Shown here in pieces: positions 33,561 through 41,653 of a stretch of 64,000 bases of DNA. The notes under the pieces were generated by a model that worked only from the letters and a program-made list of their open reading frames with translations, did not search any database and was not told the origin of the DNA. The translations under genes and the position numbers were made by a program. The first letter of the stretch is position 1; every line of letters begins with the position of its first letter. The DNA is from Cohnella silvisoli (GTDB lineage Bacteria > Bacillota > Bacilli > Paenibacillales > Paenibacillaceae): the NCBI RefSeq assembly GCF_021190915.1, contig NZ_JAIOAP010000001.1, positions 372,001 through 436,000 of the forward strand, read 5' to 3'.

Positions 33561-33589
33561 GTTATACGCTTCCCTTACCCGGAAGTCAA
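33561..33589 (-). promoter_or_regulatory. Promoter of the T-box/ilvA transcript
   Basis: TTGACT (33584-33589), 17-bp spacer, TATAAC (33561-33566) on the minus strand. Confidence 0.75.
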
Positions 33590-33632
33590 TCATTGTTTAA
33601 CCTAAATCATGGTTTTGTTAAAGGGGATTCCT

Positions 33633-34199
33633 ATGAAAAAACTGTTCATAAGCTTATTCGTGCTCGTATTTATAGCCATTATTGCGGGAGTTGGAAGTCT
33701 TTACTATATTAAACCCGATCACGACTTGAACTTGGCTTACGAGAAGGTGCCGCTCAAGGATCGTGCGATCGATATGGTTCGCCGAGTGTCTCCGGAGTTG
33801 ATCCTGACCGGGGAGGATCTGAACAATCTATCGAAAAAGTCGGTCGCGGACAATCCGCGGGTCGAGAAGGACGTAGAAGTTACGGGTGCCAGCTTCACGT
33901 TAGAGGGAGAGTTGCTGCACGCAGACTTAAATATCATCTGGAAAAATCGGGTTTCTGCCGGACTGCAAATGACTTACCGCCTTCATTGGGTTTCTCCGAA
34001 CGTCATCGCGACGGTAGAGAAAGCCAAGATGAAAGGAATAGATTTACCTAAATCGATGTTCTCGGATAGGATCATTCCGATCGGTCAAGAGCTTCCGAAG
34101 TTTCTAAGGATTAAGAATTTAGTGTGGGGCGATGGAAAAGTAAGGGTGTTGTTCGAGAAGCCTACGCTCAAGGACTTGCAGCAGTTGATTGGGGGATAG
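33633..34199 (+). CDS. Membrane-anchored protein of unknown function
   Basis: Protein of 188 residues; start MKKLFISLF after AAAGGGGATTCCT. One N-terminal membrane segment (about 4-25) is followed by an extracytoplasmic beta-rich region (VEVTGASFTLEGELLHADLN, AGLQMTYRLHWVSPNVIATV) that reminds me of DUF2140/DUF2993-type lipid-binding sandwiches. That likeness is only by pattern. It is divergent from ilvA. Confidence 0.6.
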   Translation: MKKLFISLFVLVFIAIIAGVGSLYYIKPDHDLNLAYEKVPLKDRAIDMVRRVSPELILTGEDLNNLSKKSVADNPRVEKDVEVTGASFTLEGELLHADLNIIWKNRVSAGLQMTYRLHWVSPNVIATVEKAKMKGIDLPKSMFSDRIIPIGQELPKFLRIKNLVWGDGKVRVLFEKPTLKDLQQLIGG

Positions 34200-34328
34200 T
34201 GTGCGTTGATCTTAACAGAGCGAAAACTTAATTTTACATAAAACCTCGTTTAGGGCTTGAATTGTAAACGGAAAATAGAATAGATTAATAGATAGAGGTA
34301 TGTTTTTACATAAAAGGGAAGATGGTGC

Positions 34329-35513
34329 GTGAAATTGAAGCGTATTATAGTCATGCTGATTTCCTTTGTTCTGGCGTTTTCCTTGGCTGGTAACGTCTCG
34401 GCAGCAAGCAAGCCGCTTACGATTACAGTCGCATTAAACGGTAAAGCAGTCGATTTCGGCACTAATCTTGTTATCGTTAAAGGCAAAGCTTTTGTAGAGT
34501 ACGGCGCGCTGTTGAAACAATTTGGCTACGAGACGGAATTCGAGAAAGCGACCCAAACGATTCATGCGAAAGCCGAAGGGATTCAAATTGACATGTCCGT
34601 CGGCAGCGACCAGGGATCAATCAATGGTCAGACGGTGGCAATCCCGGGCGAAGTCATTTCGCTTAACGGTCAAACGTTGGTCGGGCTCCGTTTTATCGGA
34701 ACCGTATCGAGCTACAAGGTCGAGTGGAGCGGCAAAACGCAAACGATTTCCTTAACGTTCCAAGGTCCGACGGACGAGCAGAAAGCAGCCGTATACGATG
34801 TTTTCAACAAACTGCTTCTTGTCGAAGCTGCCGGAGATGCTACGGGACTGGCTGCGTTAATGTCCGACGATACTTTGATGGATATCAAAGGCGTTGAAGA
34901 ACGATGGAAAAGCACGAAAACGAAGACGGTCATCGAAAATAAACGTATCGAATCGTACACGGATAAAGTCGCCGTCGCGGTTCTAACCGAGAACTCGACC
35001 AAGGTCAGCGGCGCGTTTTTCCCGGATAACAAATCGCAAGCCCGCTATACGCTCCATAAGGGCGCCGATGGAAATTGGAAAATCTATAATGTAGAGATTC
35101 TGGCGGTCGAATATACGAACATACCGGGGTTATTCGATCAAGCCGCGACGGTTCCGGACGCGGACAAAGCGGCGATCGGCAAAGTGTTCGAAGACCAAAT
35201 AAAAGCCGCAAATGAAAAGAACGTGGAAGCCTATCTTGCGACCTTGTTGGATTTTCCGAACAAAGAGGCATTAAAGCAGACGCTAGGCGATTTATTTAAG
35301 AACGCTACATTAGCCGTAACGGTAGATAAATGGACTGTCGTAGAATATAACGGCACGGACAAAGCGACGTTACTAGTTTCCTTAACCACCGAGGTGGACG
35401 TAAACGGAACGAAGTCGAAAGCCCGAGGCGTCATCCTGAACGAAGCCGGGAAAGTCGGCGACAAATGGCTGCTCAACGTTCAAGCTTCCAGCCTGTCGAA
35501 TGAACAATTGTAA
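34329..35513 (+). CDS. Secreted protein with copper-amine-oxidase-N-like domain and NTF2-like repeats
   Basis: Protein of 394 residues with a signal peptide (residues 1-25, ending NVSAAS). Residues about 28-140 match the CuAO_N/stalk domain common in Paenibacillaceae exoproteins (LNGKAVDFGTNLVIVKGKAF, LVGLRFIGTVSSYKVEWSGK). Two NTF2-like halves follow (about 145-260 and 275-390: YDVFNKLLLVEAAGDATGLA and IGKVFEDQIKAANEKNVEAY). Role unknown; probably cell-surface bound. GTG start at 34329. Confidence 0.75.
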   Translation: MKLKRIIVMLISFVLAFSLAGNVSAASKPLTITVALNGKAVDFGTNLVIVKGKAFVEYGALLKQFGYETEFEKATQTIHAKAEGIQIDMSVGSDQGSINGQTVAIPGEVISLNGQTLVGLRFIGTVSSYKVEWSGKTQTISLTFQGPTDEQKAAVYDVFNKLLLVEAAGDATGLAALMSDDTLMDIKGVEERWKSTKTKTVIENKRIESYTDKVAVAVLTENSTKVSGAFFPDNKSQARYTLHKGADGNWKIYNVEILAVEYTNIPGLFDQAATVPDADKAAIGKVFEDQIKAANEKNVEAYLATLLDFPNKEALKQTLGDLFKNATLAVTVDKWTVVEYNGTDKATLLVSLTTEVDVNGTKSKARGVILNEAGKVGDKWLLNVQASSLSNEQL

Positions 35514-35532
35514 GCTGCGAGATAATATAAAG

Positions 35533-35577
35533 AGACGTGTCGCAAGCGTAGGTTGGCTTGCGGCACGTCTTTTTTTG
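35533..35577 (+). terminator. Intrinsic terminator
   Basis: AGACGTGTCGCAAGC pairs with GCTTGCGGCACGTCT around an 8-nt loop and is followed by seven T. Confidence 0.9.
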
Positions 35578-35649
35578 GCTTTACGGGTGTTATCCGCGCG
35601 TGTAAGATGATATTTGAAAGAGACCGCTAACAAGAAAGGAATGCGTAGA

Positions 35650-35982
35650 ATGACAAGGCATGCGTATAGGATGAGGGTTAAAGAAGGGTTCGAACAAGAA
35701 TATATCCGTTATCATGAGGAGGTTCTTCCAGGTTTATTGCAGGTGTTGATGGAATCGGGAATTCGCAATTATTCGATATTCATGGACGGCACGGATTTGT
35801 TCGCCTACATGGAATGCGACGATATCGACAAAGCATGGGCAGCCGTTAGGAGCCATCCTGCCAATGACGAGTGGTCATCATTGCTTACGCCGATTATGGA
35901 CTTTGTGGATGCGAAGGATTCGGAGCCGCGCATGAAGCCGATGCGGGAAGTGTTTCGGCTGGATGAAATAAATTCATATTGA
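35650..35982 (+). CDS. rhaM: L-rhamnose mutarotase
   Basis: Protein of 110 residues of the RhaM/DUF718 family, interconverting alpha- and beta-L-rhamnose. YRMRVKEGFEQEYIRYHEEV supplies the conserved His, IRNYSIFMDGTDLFAYME and the C-terminal MREVFRLDEI complete the ferredoxin-like dimer. Start taken at MTRHAYRMRV, nine bases after AAAGGA. It precedes a LacI regulator and sugar importer, hinting that the locus handles rhamnose-containing glycans. Confidence 0.85.
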   Translation: MTRHAYRMRVKEGFEQEYIRYHEEVLPGLLQVLMESGIRNYSIFMDGTDLFAYMECDDIDKAWAAVRSHPANDEWSSLLTPIMDFVDAKDSEPRMKPMREVFRLDEINSY

Positions 35983-36007
35983 CAGCGCTTTATTTTTCCG
36001 GTAAGTT
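35979..36007 (+). promoter_or_regulatory. Promoter of lacI-family gene, with cre-like overlap
   Basis: TTGACA (35979-35984), 17-bp spacer, TAAGTT (36002-36007). TTGACAGCGCTTTAT around the -35 is two mismatches from a CcpA cre consensus. Confidence 0.55.
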
Positions 36008-36016
36008 TTATTTGAG

Positions 36017-36036
36017 AAAATGAATCGATTTCCTAG
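36017..36036. promoter_or_regulatory. LacI-family operator (imperfect)
   Basis: AAAATGAATCGATTTCC lies just downstream of the expected transcription start of the regulator gene and shares ATGAATCGATT with the perfect palindrome at 37112. Confidence 0.6.
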
Positions 36037-36052
36037 CAAGTGAGGGCGTACA

Positions 36053-37096
36053 ATGAAAACGTTAAAGGATGTCGCGCAAAGAGCGGGAGTATCGACAGGC
36101 TCCGTATCCAAAGTACTGAACGGGCATCCGAGCGTGTCCGAGGTGTTAAAGAGCAAAGTAGACAAGGCGATCGCGGAGTTGAACTACCGCCCGAACATGG
36201 TTGCCAGAAGCTTGCGAACGAAGACGACGAATACGGTGGCGGTCATGGTTCCGACTTCCAACGATCCTTACTTCGTCGAATTTTTCCGGGGCGTATCTCT
36301 TGCCCTGCGGGATATTCAGTGCGTTCCGATGCTCTATTCGATGGAATTCAACACGGATATTCCGGTTAACGTCATTCATGAGGTGCTAATGAGAGGCGTT
36401 GATGGCCTAATCGTGTCCACTTATGGCTGGGAACAAGATATCATCGACGAGCTTTTTCGGATTTCCGAAAGATTGCCGGTCGTGTCGTTCAAACGGAGCT
36501 TTCCGGGGACATCTGTCCATTCCGTCAATATCGACGATCAAGCCGGAATGAACAAGGCGGTTCAGCATCTCATAAAGAACGGGCACAGAAGAATCGGATT
36601 TCTGGCGGCGGGATTGGATTTGAAGACAGGTCAGGATCGGTTGAATGGTTATCGTACGGCGCTAGAAGCCTCGGGAATCGAATTCGATGACAACCTTGTC
36701 GTAGATTGTGAATCGTTTCAGATTGAAGCGGGCTATAACAAAGTACAGCAATTGCTGAAGAGGTATCCAAGGCCGACGGCCATCGTCGGAGCGAACGACG
36801 CTCTTGCAATCGGCGCTATGAAGTACTTGGAGAGCCGTAACCTGAGAATACCCGAAGAAATCGCCGTCATGGGTTACGATGACGAGCCCTTGTCAACGTT
36901 GGTAACGCCAAAGCTGTCATCGGTAGCCGTGCCGGTTTATGAAATGACCCGAAGAGCGGTGCAAATGATCGATAAAGCACTTAAAGGCGAGCTGCATCAA
37001 GCGGTGAACGAGATGTTTCCGACGGAAGTCATCGTAAGAGATTCAACGGATTTCAGCGCCCATGCGGAATTCGAGTTCGGCAGATTTTCAAGGTAA
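36053..37096 (+). CDS. LacI-family transcriptional regulator
   Basis: Protein of 347 residues. The N-terminal helix-turn-helix (TLKDVAQRAGVSTGSVSKVL) and hinge helix (YRPNMVARSLRTKTTNTVAV) precede a periplasmic-binding-protein-like effector domain (GLIVSTYGWEQD, HLIKNGHRRIGFLA, VGANDALAIGAMKY). It likely represses itself and the downstream importer through the ATGAATCGATTCAT palindromes on either side of the gene. The inducer is probably a sugar released by the locus enzymes. Confidence 0.9.
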   Translation: MKTLKDVAQRAGVSTGSVSKVLNGHPSVSEVLKSKVDKAIAELNYRPNMVARSLRTKTTNTVAVMVPTSNDPYFVEFFRGVSLALRDIQCVPMLYSMEFNTDIPVNVIHEVLMRGVDGLIVSTYGWEQDIIDELFRISERLPVVSFKRSFPGTSVHSVNIDDQAGMNKAVQHLIKNGHRRIGFLAAGLDLKTGQDRLNGYRTALEASGIEFDDNLVVDCESFQIEAGYNKVQQLLKRYPRPTAIVGANDALAIGAMKYLESRNLRIPEEIAVMGYDDEPLSTLVTPKLSSVAVPVYEMTRRAVQMIDKALKGELHQAVNEMFPTEVIVRDSTDFSAHAEFEFGRFSR

Positions 37097-37111
37097 ATTA
37101 TTTTTTCTTTA

Positions 37112-37131
37112 AAAATGAATCGATTCATTTT
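37112..37131. promoter_or_regulatory. Perfect 20-bp LacI-type operator palindrome
   Basis: AAAATGAATC GATTCATTTT is a perfect palindrome between lacI and the importer operon, with the central CG typical of LacI-family sites. Confidence 0.8.
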
Positions 37132-37260
37132 GACTGGAGGTGATTAGGGTCTTTGAAGTCCCTGATTCGGACGCGATCGGAAACAGTAAATGGAACCAGC
37201 GTTAGGGATAGGCATTGGCATTTCGTTTCATCATTACAACTAAAAGGGTGGCTACAACAA

Positions 37261-38622
37261 ATGGCAAAATGGAAATGGGCAACGCTGGCTTTGGCCGTCA
37301 TGATTTTATTGGCGGGATGTTCGTCCAATAACTCGAATTCGGAATCTTCCGCTCCTTCCGGCGAAGCTCCAACCGCCTCCGCGTCCGCTTCCCCGGCGGC
37401 TTCTCCTTCGGAGGAAGCCAAACCTGTGACGATTGTGTACGAGGCTTGGACTCCTTATAAAGAAGATATGGATAAGATCGTGGCCGAGTACAAGAAAATT
37501 CATCCCGAAATTACGGTGGAAGTGAGATTGCACGCGAACTATTCCGAATATTTGACGGCTATCAAGACATCGTTCGCTTCCGGAGACGCGCCAGACTTGT
37601 TCGCTTTTGATTCGCCGACGTCCCTAGCCAACCTTAAGGATCAAATCGAGCCGATCGACGAGTGGGCAAGCAAAGCTTGGGGAGACGCATGGAAAGATAA
37701 ATTTATCGCTTCAACGCTTACCGACGTATCGCTCGATGGCAAGACGATGGGCATACCGATGCATATCTCTCCGGGCGGTTTGATCTGGTACAACAAGACC
37801 GCGCTCGATAAGTATGGAATCGGCGAGCCAAAAACCTACGAGGAGTTGAAGAAGGCGTCTGATACGCTTCGCAAGAATGGCATGCAGCCTCTGTTGCTCG
37901 GCGCCAAAGATTCATGGATCGTGATCGATACGTTCCAGACGATCCTTAACGACGTCGCTCCCGGCAAGCAGTATGACGCGTATGCGAAGAAAATTCCGTT
38001 TACAGACCCGGATATCGTGAAAGCGTTCGACTTGTGGAAGAAGATGTTCGACGATAAGATTTTCCAAGACGATGCCTTTAGCATGACGGAATATATGGAC
38101 GTGTACAATGCGTTCATCGACAAGCAATCCGGCGCATTCGAGAGCAACGGGGCTTGGAACCTGGATATCTACGCGAACGCGGATTTGAAAGCGAAAGTAG
38201 AAGCGGTAGAGTGGGGAGTCATGCCTTTCCCGGATTTGAACGGCGATGGCAAAGTGCCCCCAACGCTCAGCACTGTAGGCGGATATGCGCTAGGCAAAGA
38301 CAGCGAGAACAAGGAAGCTGCGTTCGATTTCCTGAAATTCATGACCACGGAGAAGGGTTTGCAGATCATGATGGATCATTTCCTCGCAACGCCGCCGACC
38401 AAAGAAGGCGTGGAACTGACGGTTACGCTGTCGCCTAACGCGAAGCAAAACCGTGATACGATCGGCCAGATTGTCGCGCAAACGGAGCCGGTTCATCGCG
38501 GTATCGATAACGCCAAAGTCGCGGACAAAATGTACGAGGTTCTGACGAAGGTTGCTTATGGTCAATTATCCGGAGCCGATGCGGCCGCCGCAGTGCAGAA
38601 GGTCATCGATTCGGAAGGTTAA
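37261..38622 (+). CDS. ABC transporter sugar-binding lipoprotein (CUT1)
   Basis: Protein of 453 residues. Start at MAKWKWATL because it places the lipobox LLAGC (Cys20) correctly and AGGGTGG precedes it. A Ser/Ala-rich linker is followed by a family 1 solute-binding fold (ITVEVRLHANYSEYLTAIKT, DLFAFDSPTSLANLKDQIEP, GLIWYNKTALDKYGI). It captures an oligosaccharide outside the cell. An in-frame TTG at 37153 also has a GGAGGTGATTA upstream but would bury the signal peptide 36 residues in. No ATPase gene is in the operon, so a shared MsmX-type ATPase is expected. Confidence 0.9.
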   Translation: MAKWKWATLALAVMILLAGCSSNNSNSESSAPSGEAPTASASASPAASPSEEAKPVTIVYEAWTPYKEDMDKIVAEYKKIHPEITVEVRLHANYSEYLTAIKTSFASGDAPDLFAFDSPTSLANLKDQIEPIDEWASKAWGDAWKDKFIASTLTDVSLDGKTMGIPMHISPGGLIWYNKTALDKYGIGEPKTYEELKKASDTLRKNGMQPLLLGAKDSWIVIDTFQTILNDVAPGKQYDAYAKKIPFTDPDIVKAFDLWKKMFDDKIFQDDAFSMTEYMDVYNAFIDKQSGAFESNGAWNLDIYANADLKAKVEAVEWGVMPFPDLNGDGKVPPTLSTVGGYALGKDSENKEAAFDFLKFMTTEKGLQIMMDHFLATPPTKEGVELTVTLSPNAKQNRDTIGQIVAQTEPVHRGIDNAKVADKMYEVLTKVAYGQLSGADAAAAVQKVIDSEG

Positions 38623-38699
38623 ACTGCAGTAGATCGTACCGAACGGCAAGGGAAGCAGCCCGCTTTCCTTGTCGCTAAGGTCGGAAGGAGTCGGACAAC

Positions 38700-39569
38700 T
38701 TGCGAAACAGACAATACTCCGCGTATTTGTACATTGCGCCCATCATGGCGTTCTTCATCGTATTTCTTCTGTATCCGTTGTTGTATACGTTACGTATAAG
38801 CCTGTTCGACTGGAACGGGATCGACAAAACCATGAAGTATATCGGGCTGGACAACTACAATGAAATGTTCAAGGATCCCGTCTTCTGGCAGTCGATGCGC
38901 AATTTCGCAATCTTCGCGATATTGGTAGTAGGAATCCAAATGGTGCTTGGGTTTTTACTTGCTTACGTGATGCGCCGTCCGAACAGGCTGTTCACGGCAT
39001 ACAAAACGATGATTTTTATCCCCGTTATTCTTACGCCGGTCGTCGTTTCCTATGTGTTCACCAACCTGCTGGCGTATAACGACGGGTTGATCAACGAATC
39101 TCTCCGTTCAATCGGTCTAGGATCTCTGGCTTTTAGCTGGATGGGCAACCCGCACATCGCCCTCTATACGATCGTCGGGGTAACCGTCTGGATGGGAACG
39201 GGATTCAGCATGTCCGTCTACGTATCCTCTCTTACGTCGCTATCTAACGAAGTCATCGAAGCATCCCGGATTGACGGAGCGACCAAGTGGCAGACGATGA
39301 CAAGAGTGGTATGGCCGATGTTGCGCGATGCTCACTATTCGTTGACGATCATAGGAGCAATCAGCGCTCTGAAAATATTCGACATTATTTATTTATTGAC
39401 CCGCGGAGGTCCCGTCCATTCCACGGAGATGCCTTCTACTTATATGTTCAACAAAGCATTCGGCACCTATGAGCAAGGCTTTGCTTCTGCCACGGCAACC
39501 GTCATTATCGTGTTCGCCATGGCCATTACGATCATACAGTTGCGAGTTTCGCGCAACTCTTCAAGCTAG
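38700..39569 (+). CDS. ABC sugar permease, UgpA/MalF type
   Basis: Protein of 289 residues with six membrane helices; TTG start after GGAAGGAGTCGG. The EAA loop ASRIDGATKWQTMTRVVWPM that contacts the ATPase is intact. It forms the channel with the next gene product. Confidence 0.9.
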   Translation: MRNRQYSAYLYIAPIMAFFIVFLLYPLLYTLRISLFDWNGIDKTMKYIGLDNYNEMFKDPVFWQSMRNFAIFAILVVGIQMVLGFLLAYVMRRPNRLFTAYKTMIFIPVILTPVVVSYVFTNLLAYNDGLINESLRSIGLGSLAFSWMGNPHIALYTIVGVTVWMGTGFSMSVYVSSLTSLSNEVIEASRIDGATKWQTMTRVVWPMLRDAHYSLTIIGAISALKIFDIIYLLTRGGPVHSTEMPSTYMFNKAFGTYEQGFASATATVIIVFAMAITIIQLRVSRNSSS

Positions 39570-39580
39570 GGGGCGATGGA

Positions 39581-40363
39581 ATGCGTATTCGCAGCGTTGA
39601 GTGGTTCCGTCACCTAATATTGTTCGCTATTGTTGGCCTCTTCTGCATTCCGATTATCGAATTGATTCGGACATCTTTCGCGCGCGGAGGATTGCAGAAT
39701 TACGTAGACGCTTTGACTAAGATCGATTTGCTGAGGAACCTGTTGAATAGCACCATCGTAACCGGATGCACGGTATTGCTCGTGCTTCTGATTACGTTGC
39801 CGGCCGCTTTCGCTTTCTCTAAAATGCGGTTCCCGCTTAAGAACGTCTTGTTCTTGCTCATTTTGTTGGCGCTGATGATTCCCGGCATTGCCATCGCGGT
39901 GCCCGTCGTGCAAATCATTCGATTGTTCGATTGGTTCAATCGGTATGGGGCGCTTATTTTTCCGTATACCGCGCTTCTCGCCCCGTTCGGACTTGTACTT
40001 GCCAAAGGCTTCATGGATCAATTGCCCAAGGAAATGCAGGAAGCGAGCTTAGTCGATGGCTGTTCGGTTTTCCAGTCTTTCGTACGTATCTATCTTCCGC
40101 TGACTAAACCGATCGCCATGATCGTTACGGTGTTTACCTTCCTGGGCAGTTGGAACGAGTTCCTGTTCGCCATGCTGTTCATGCGCAAGGCAACGATGCA
40201 GATGGTGACGACGATTCCGATCAAATTCCAAGTCGACTTCGTGACCAATCTGCCGGGTTTGTTCGCGGCGCTTGTCATTATCCAGCTTCCGATATTGATC
40301 CTGTATATCCTGTTCCAGAAATATTTCAAAGAAGGTTTGACCGCGGGCGCCGTGAAATCTTAA
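39581..40363 (+). CDS. ABC sugar permease, UgpE/MalG type
   Basis: Protein of 260 residues, six membrane helices, with the EAA motif EASLVDGCSVFQSFVRIYLP. It starts 11 bp after the first permease gene. Slightly shorter than the usual 275-280 residues but with all helices present. Confidence 0.9.
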   Translation: MRIRSVEWFRHLILFAIVGLFCIPIIELIRTSFARGGLQNYVDALTKIDLLRNLLNSTIVTGCTVLLVLLITLPAAFAFSKMRFPLKNVLFLLILLALMIPGIAIAVPVVQIIRLFDWFNRYGALIFPYTALLAPFGLVLAKGFMDQLPKEMQEASLVDGCSVFQSFVRIYLPLTKPIAMIVTVFTFLGSWNEFLFAMLFMRKATMQMVTTIPIKFQVDFVTNLPGLFAALVIIQLPILILYILFQKYFKEGLTAGAVKS

Positions 40364-40401
40364 GCCCGTTACAGAGAAAAGACACCTAAGGAGAGAAACC
40401 G

Positions 40402-41559
40402 ATGGAGCATAACCCTAATTTTGATGTAGCCGCTATTTATTTTCCAAGTTGGCATGTCGATCCGATCAACGAGAAGTTCCACGGAACAGGATGGACGGAG
40501 TGGGAACTGGTTAAGGCGGCGAAGCCGTTATATCCCGGACATCACCAACCTCGCGTGCCGACATGGGGCCATTTCGACGAGACCGATCCCGAATATGCGG
40601 CGAGGCAGATCGACTTGGCTGCCGACCACGGAGTAACCGTATTCCATATGGATTGGTATTGGTACAATAATGCCCCTTACTTGAATCGGGCACTGAAGGC
40701 GCTGTTGGATGCGCCGAACAGTCATCGGATCAAGTTCGGGATCATGTGGGCGAACCACGACTGGGCGAATATTTTCCCGATGAAGAGAACGCGCGAGAAG
40801 CCGCTCATGATGGCCAGTGAATACAATCAAGCGGCTATGGACGATATGATCCAATATCTTATCGAGCACTTCTTCACGCATCCTAGCGTCTGGAAGCTTG
40901 ACGGCAAACCGGTATTCACAGTGTATAACCTGAACCACATGGCGGCGTCTATCGGCGTGGAAGGTGCCAAAAGGCTGTTTGCTTCCTTCCGTGAGCAATT
41001 GCTTCGCGCAGGACTGCCCGATCTTCACTTAAACGCCATGGGAGACTATTTCGACGTGGAAGACCATCTAGTAGAGATGGGTATCGCGAGCGCGACGAAT
41101 TATCAGACGATCTGGGATTTCACGTACGGTAAAAATATAAGCGATCCGCAAAGCGTGTTCGATGCCCGTTCGCCTAAACGGCAAAATTACGTGAAGAGCT
41201 TGGATCTCGCCCAAGCGCACTGGGAGACGATGCGTGCCAAGCTGAATATTCCCTATTATCCGGTGCTCACGCACGGATGGGATTCTTCTCCGCGGGCAGA
41301 GCAGTTCGAGGGCGCGAGCCAGATGGATGGATACCCATGGTATCCGGTCGTCGAGAACAATACGCCGGCCAATTTCGAGATCGCCGCCGCGAAGGCGCGC
41401 GACTTCATTCTGAAGCAACCGACCGAGCACAAGATCGTCTATGTCAACGCTTGGAACGAGTGGACGGAGGGCAGCTATTTGCTCCCGGACGAACGTTACG
41501 GCAACGGCTATCTGGAAGCGTTAAAGCGGGTATTTGTTAAGGATAAAATCGAGGTTTGA
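40402..41559 (+). CDS. GH99/WbsX-like glycan-active protein
   Basis: Protein of 385 residues without signal peptide. YFPSWHVDPINEKFHGTGWT, WELVKAAKPLYPGHHQPRVP, GVTVFHMDWYWYNN and IVYVNAWNEWTEGSYLLPDE are the defining motifs of the WbsX/glycoside hydrolase family 99-like group, which occur in endo-mannanase-like enzymes and in polysaccharide loci. In this operon it likely processes an imported oligosaccharide in the cytoplasm. The catalytic acidic residues appear to be present in the C-terminal NEWTEGSY loop. AAGGAGAGAAACC precedes the start. Confidence 0.8.
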   Translation: MEHNPNFDVAAIYFPSWHVDPINEKFHGTGWTEWELVKAAKPLYPGHHQPRVPTWGHFDETDPEYAARQIDLAADHGVTVFHMDWYWYNNAPYLNRALKALLDAPNSHRIKFGIMWANHDWANIFPMKRTREKPLMMASEYNQAAMDDMIQYLIEHFFTHPSVWKLDGKPVFTVYNLNHMAASIGVEGAKRLFASFREQLLRAGLPDLHLNAMGDYFDVEDHLVEMGIASATNYQTIWDFTYGKNISDPQSVFDARSPKRQNYVKSLDLAQAHWETMRAKLNIPYYPVLTHGWDSSPRAEQFEGASQMDGYPWYPVVENNTPANFEIAAAKARDFILKQPTEHKIVYVNAWNEWTEGSYLLPDERYGNGYLEALKRVFVKDKIEV

Positions 41560-41577
41560 TCCGCTTAGCTGAATGGA

Positions 41578-41615
41578 ATGCGTCCTTGATTGATACAAGT
41601 CAAGCAAGGGCGCAT
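41578..41615 (+). terminator. Hairpin between GH99-like and secreted glycosidase genes
   Basis: ATGCGTCCTTGATTG pairs with CAAGCAAGGGCGCAT (few mismatches). No strong T-run follows, so it may only attenuate or stabilise the upstream message. Confidence 0.45.
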
Positions 41616-41653
41616 ATTAATCTTTCATACCGAAAGTAAAGGAGCCGAGAGCG

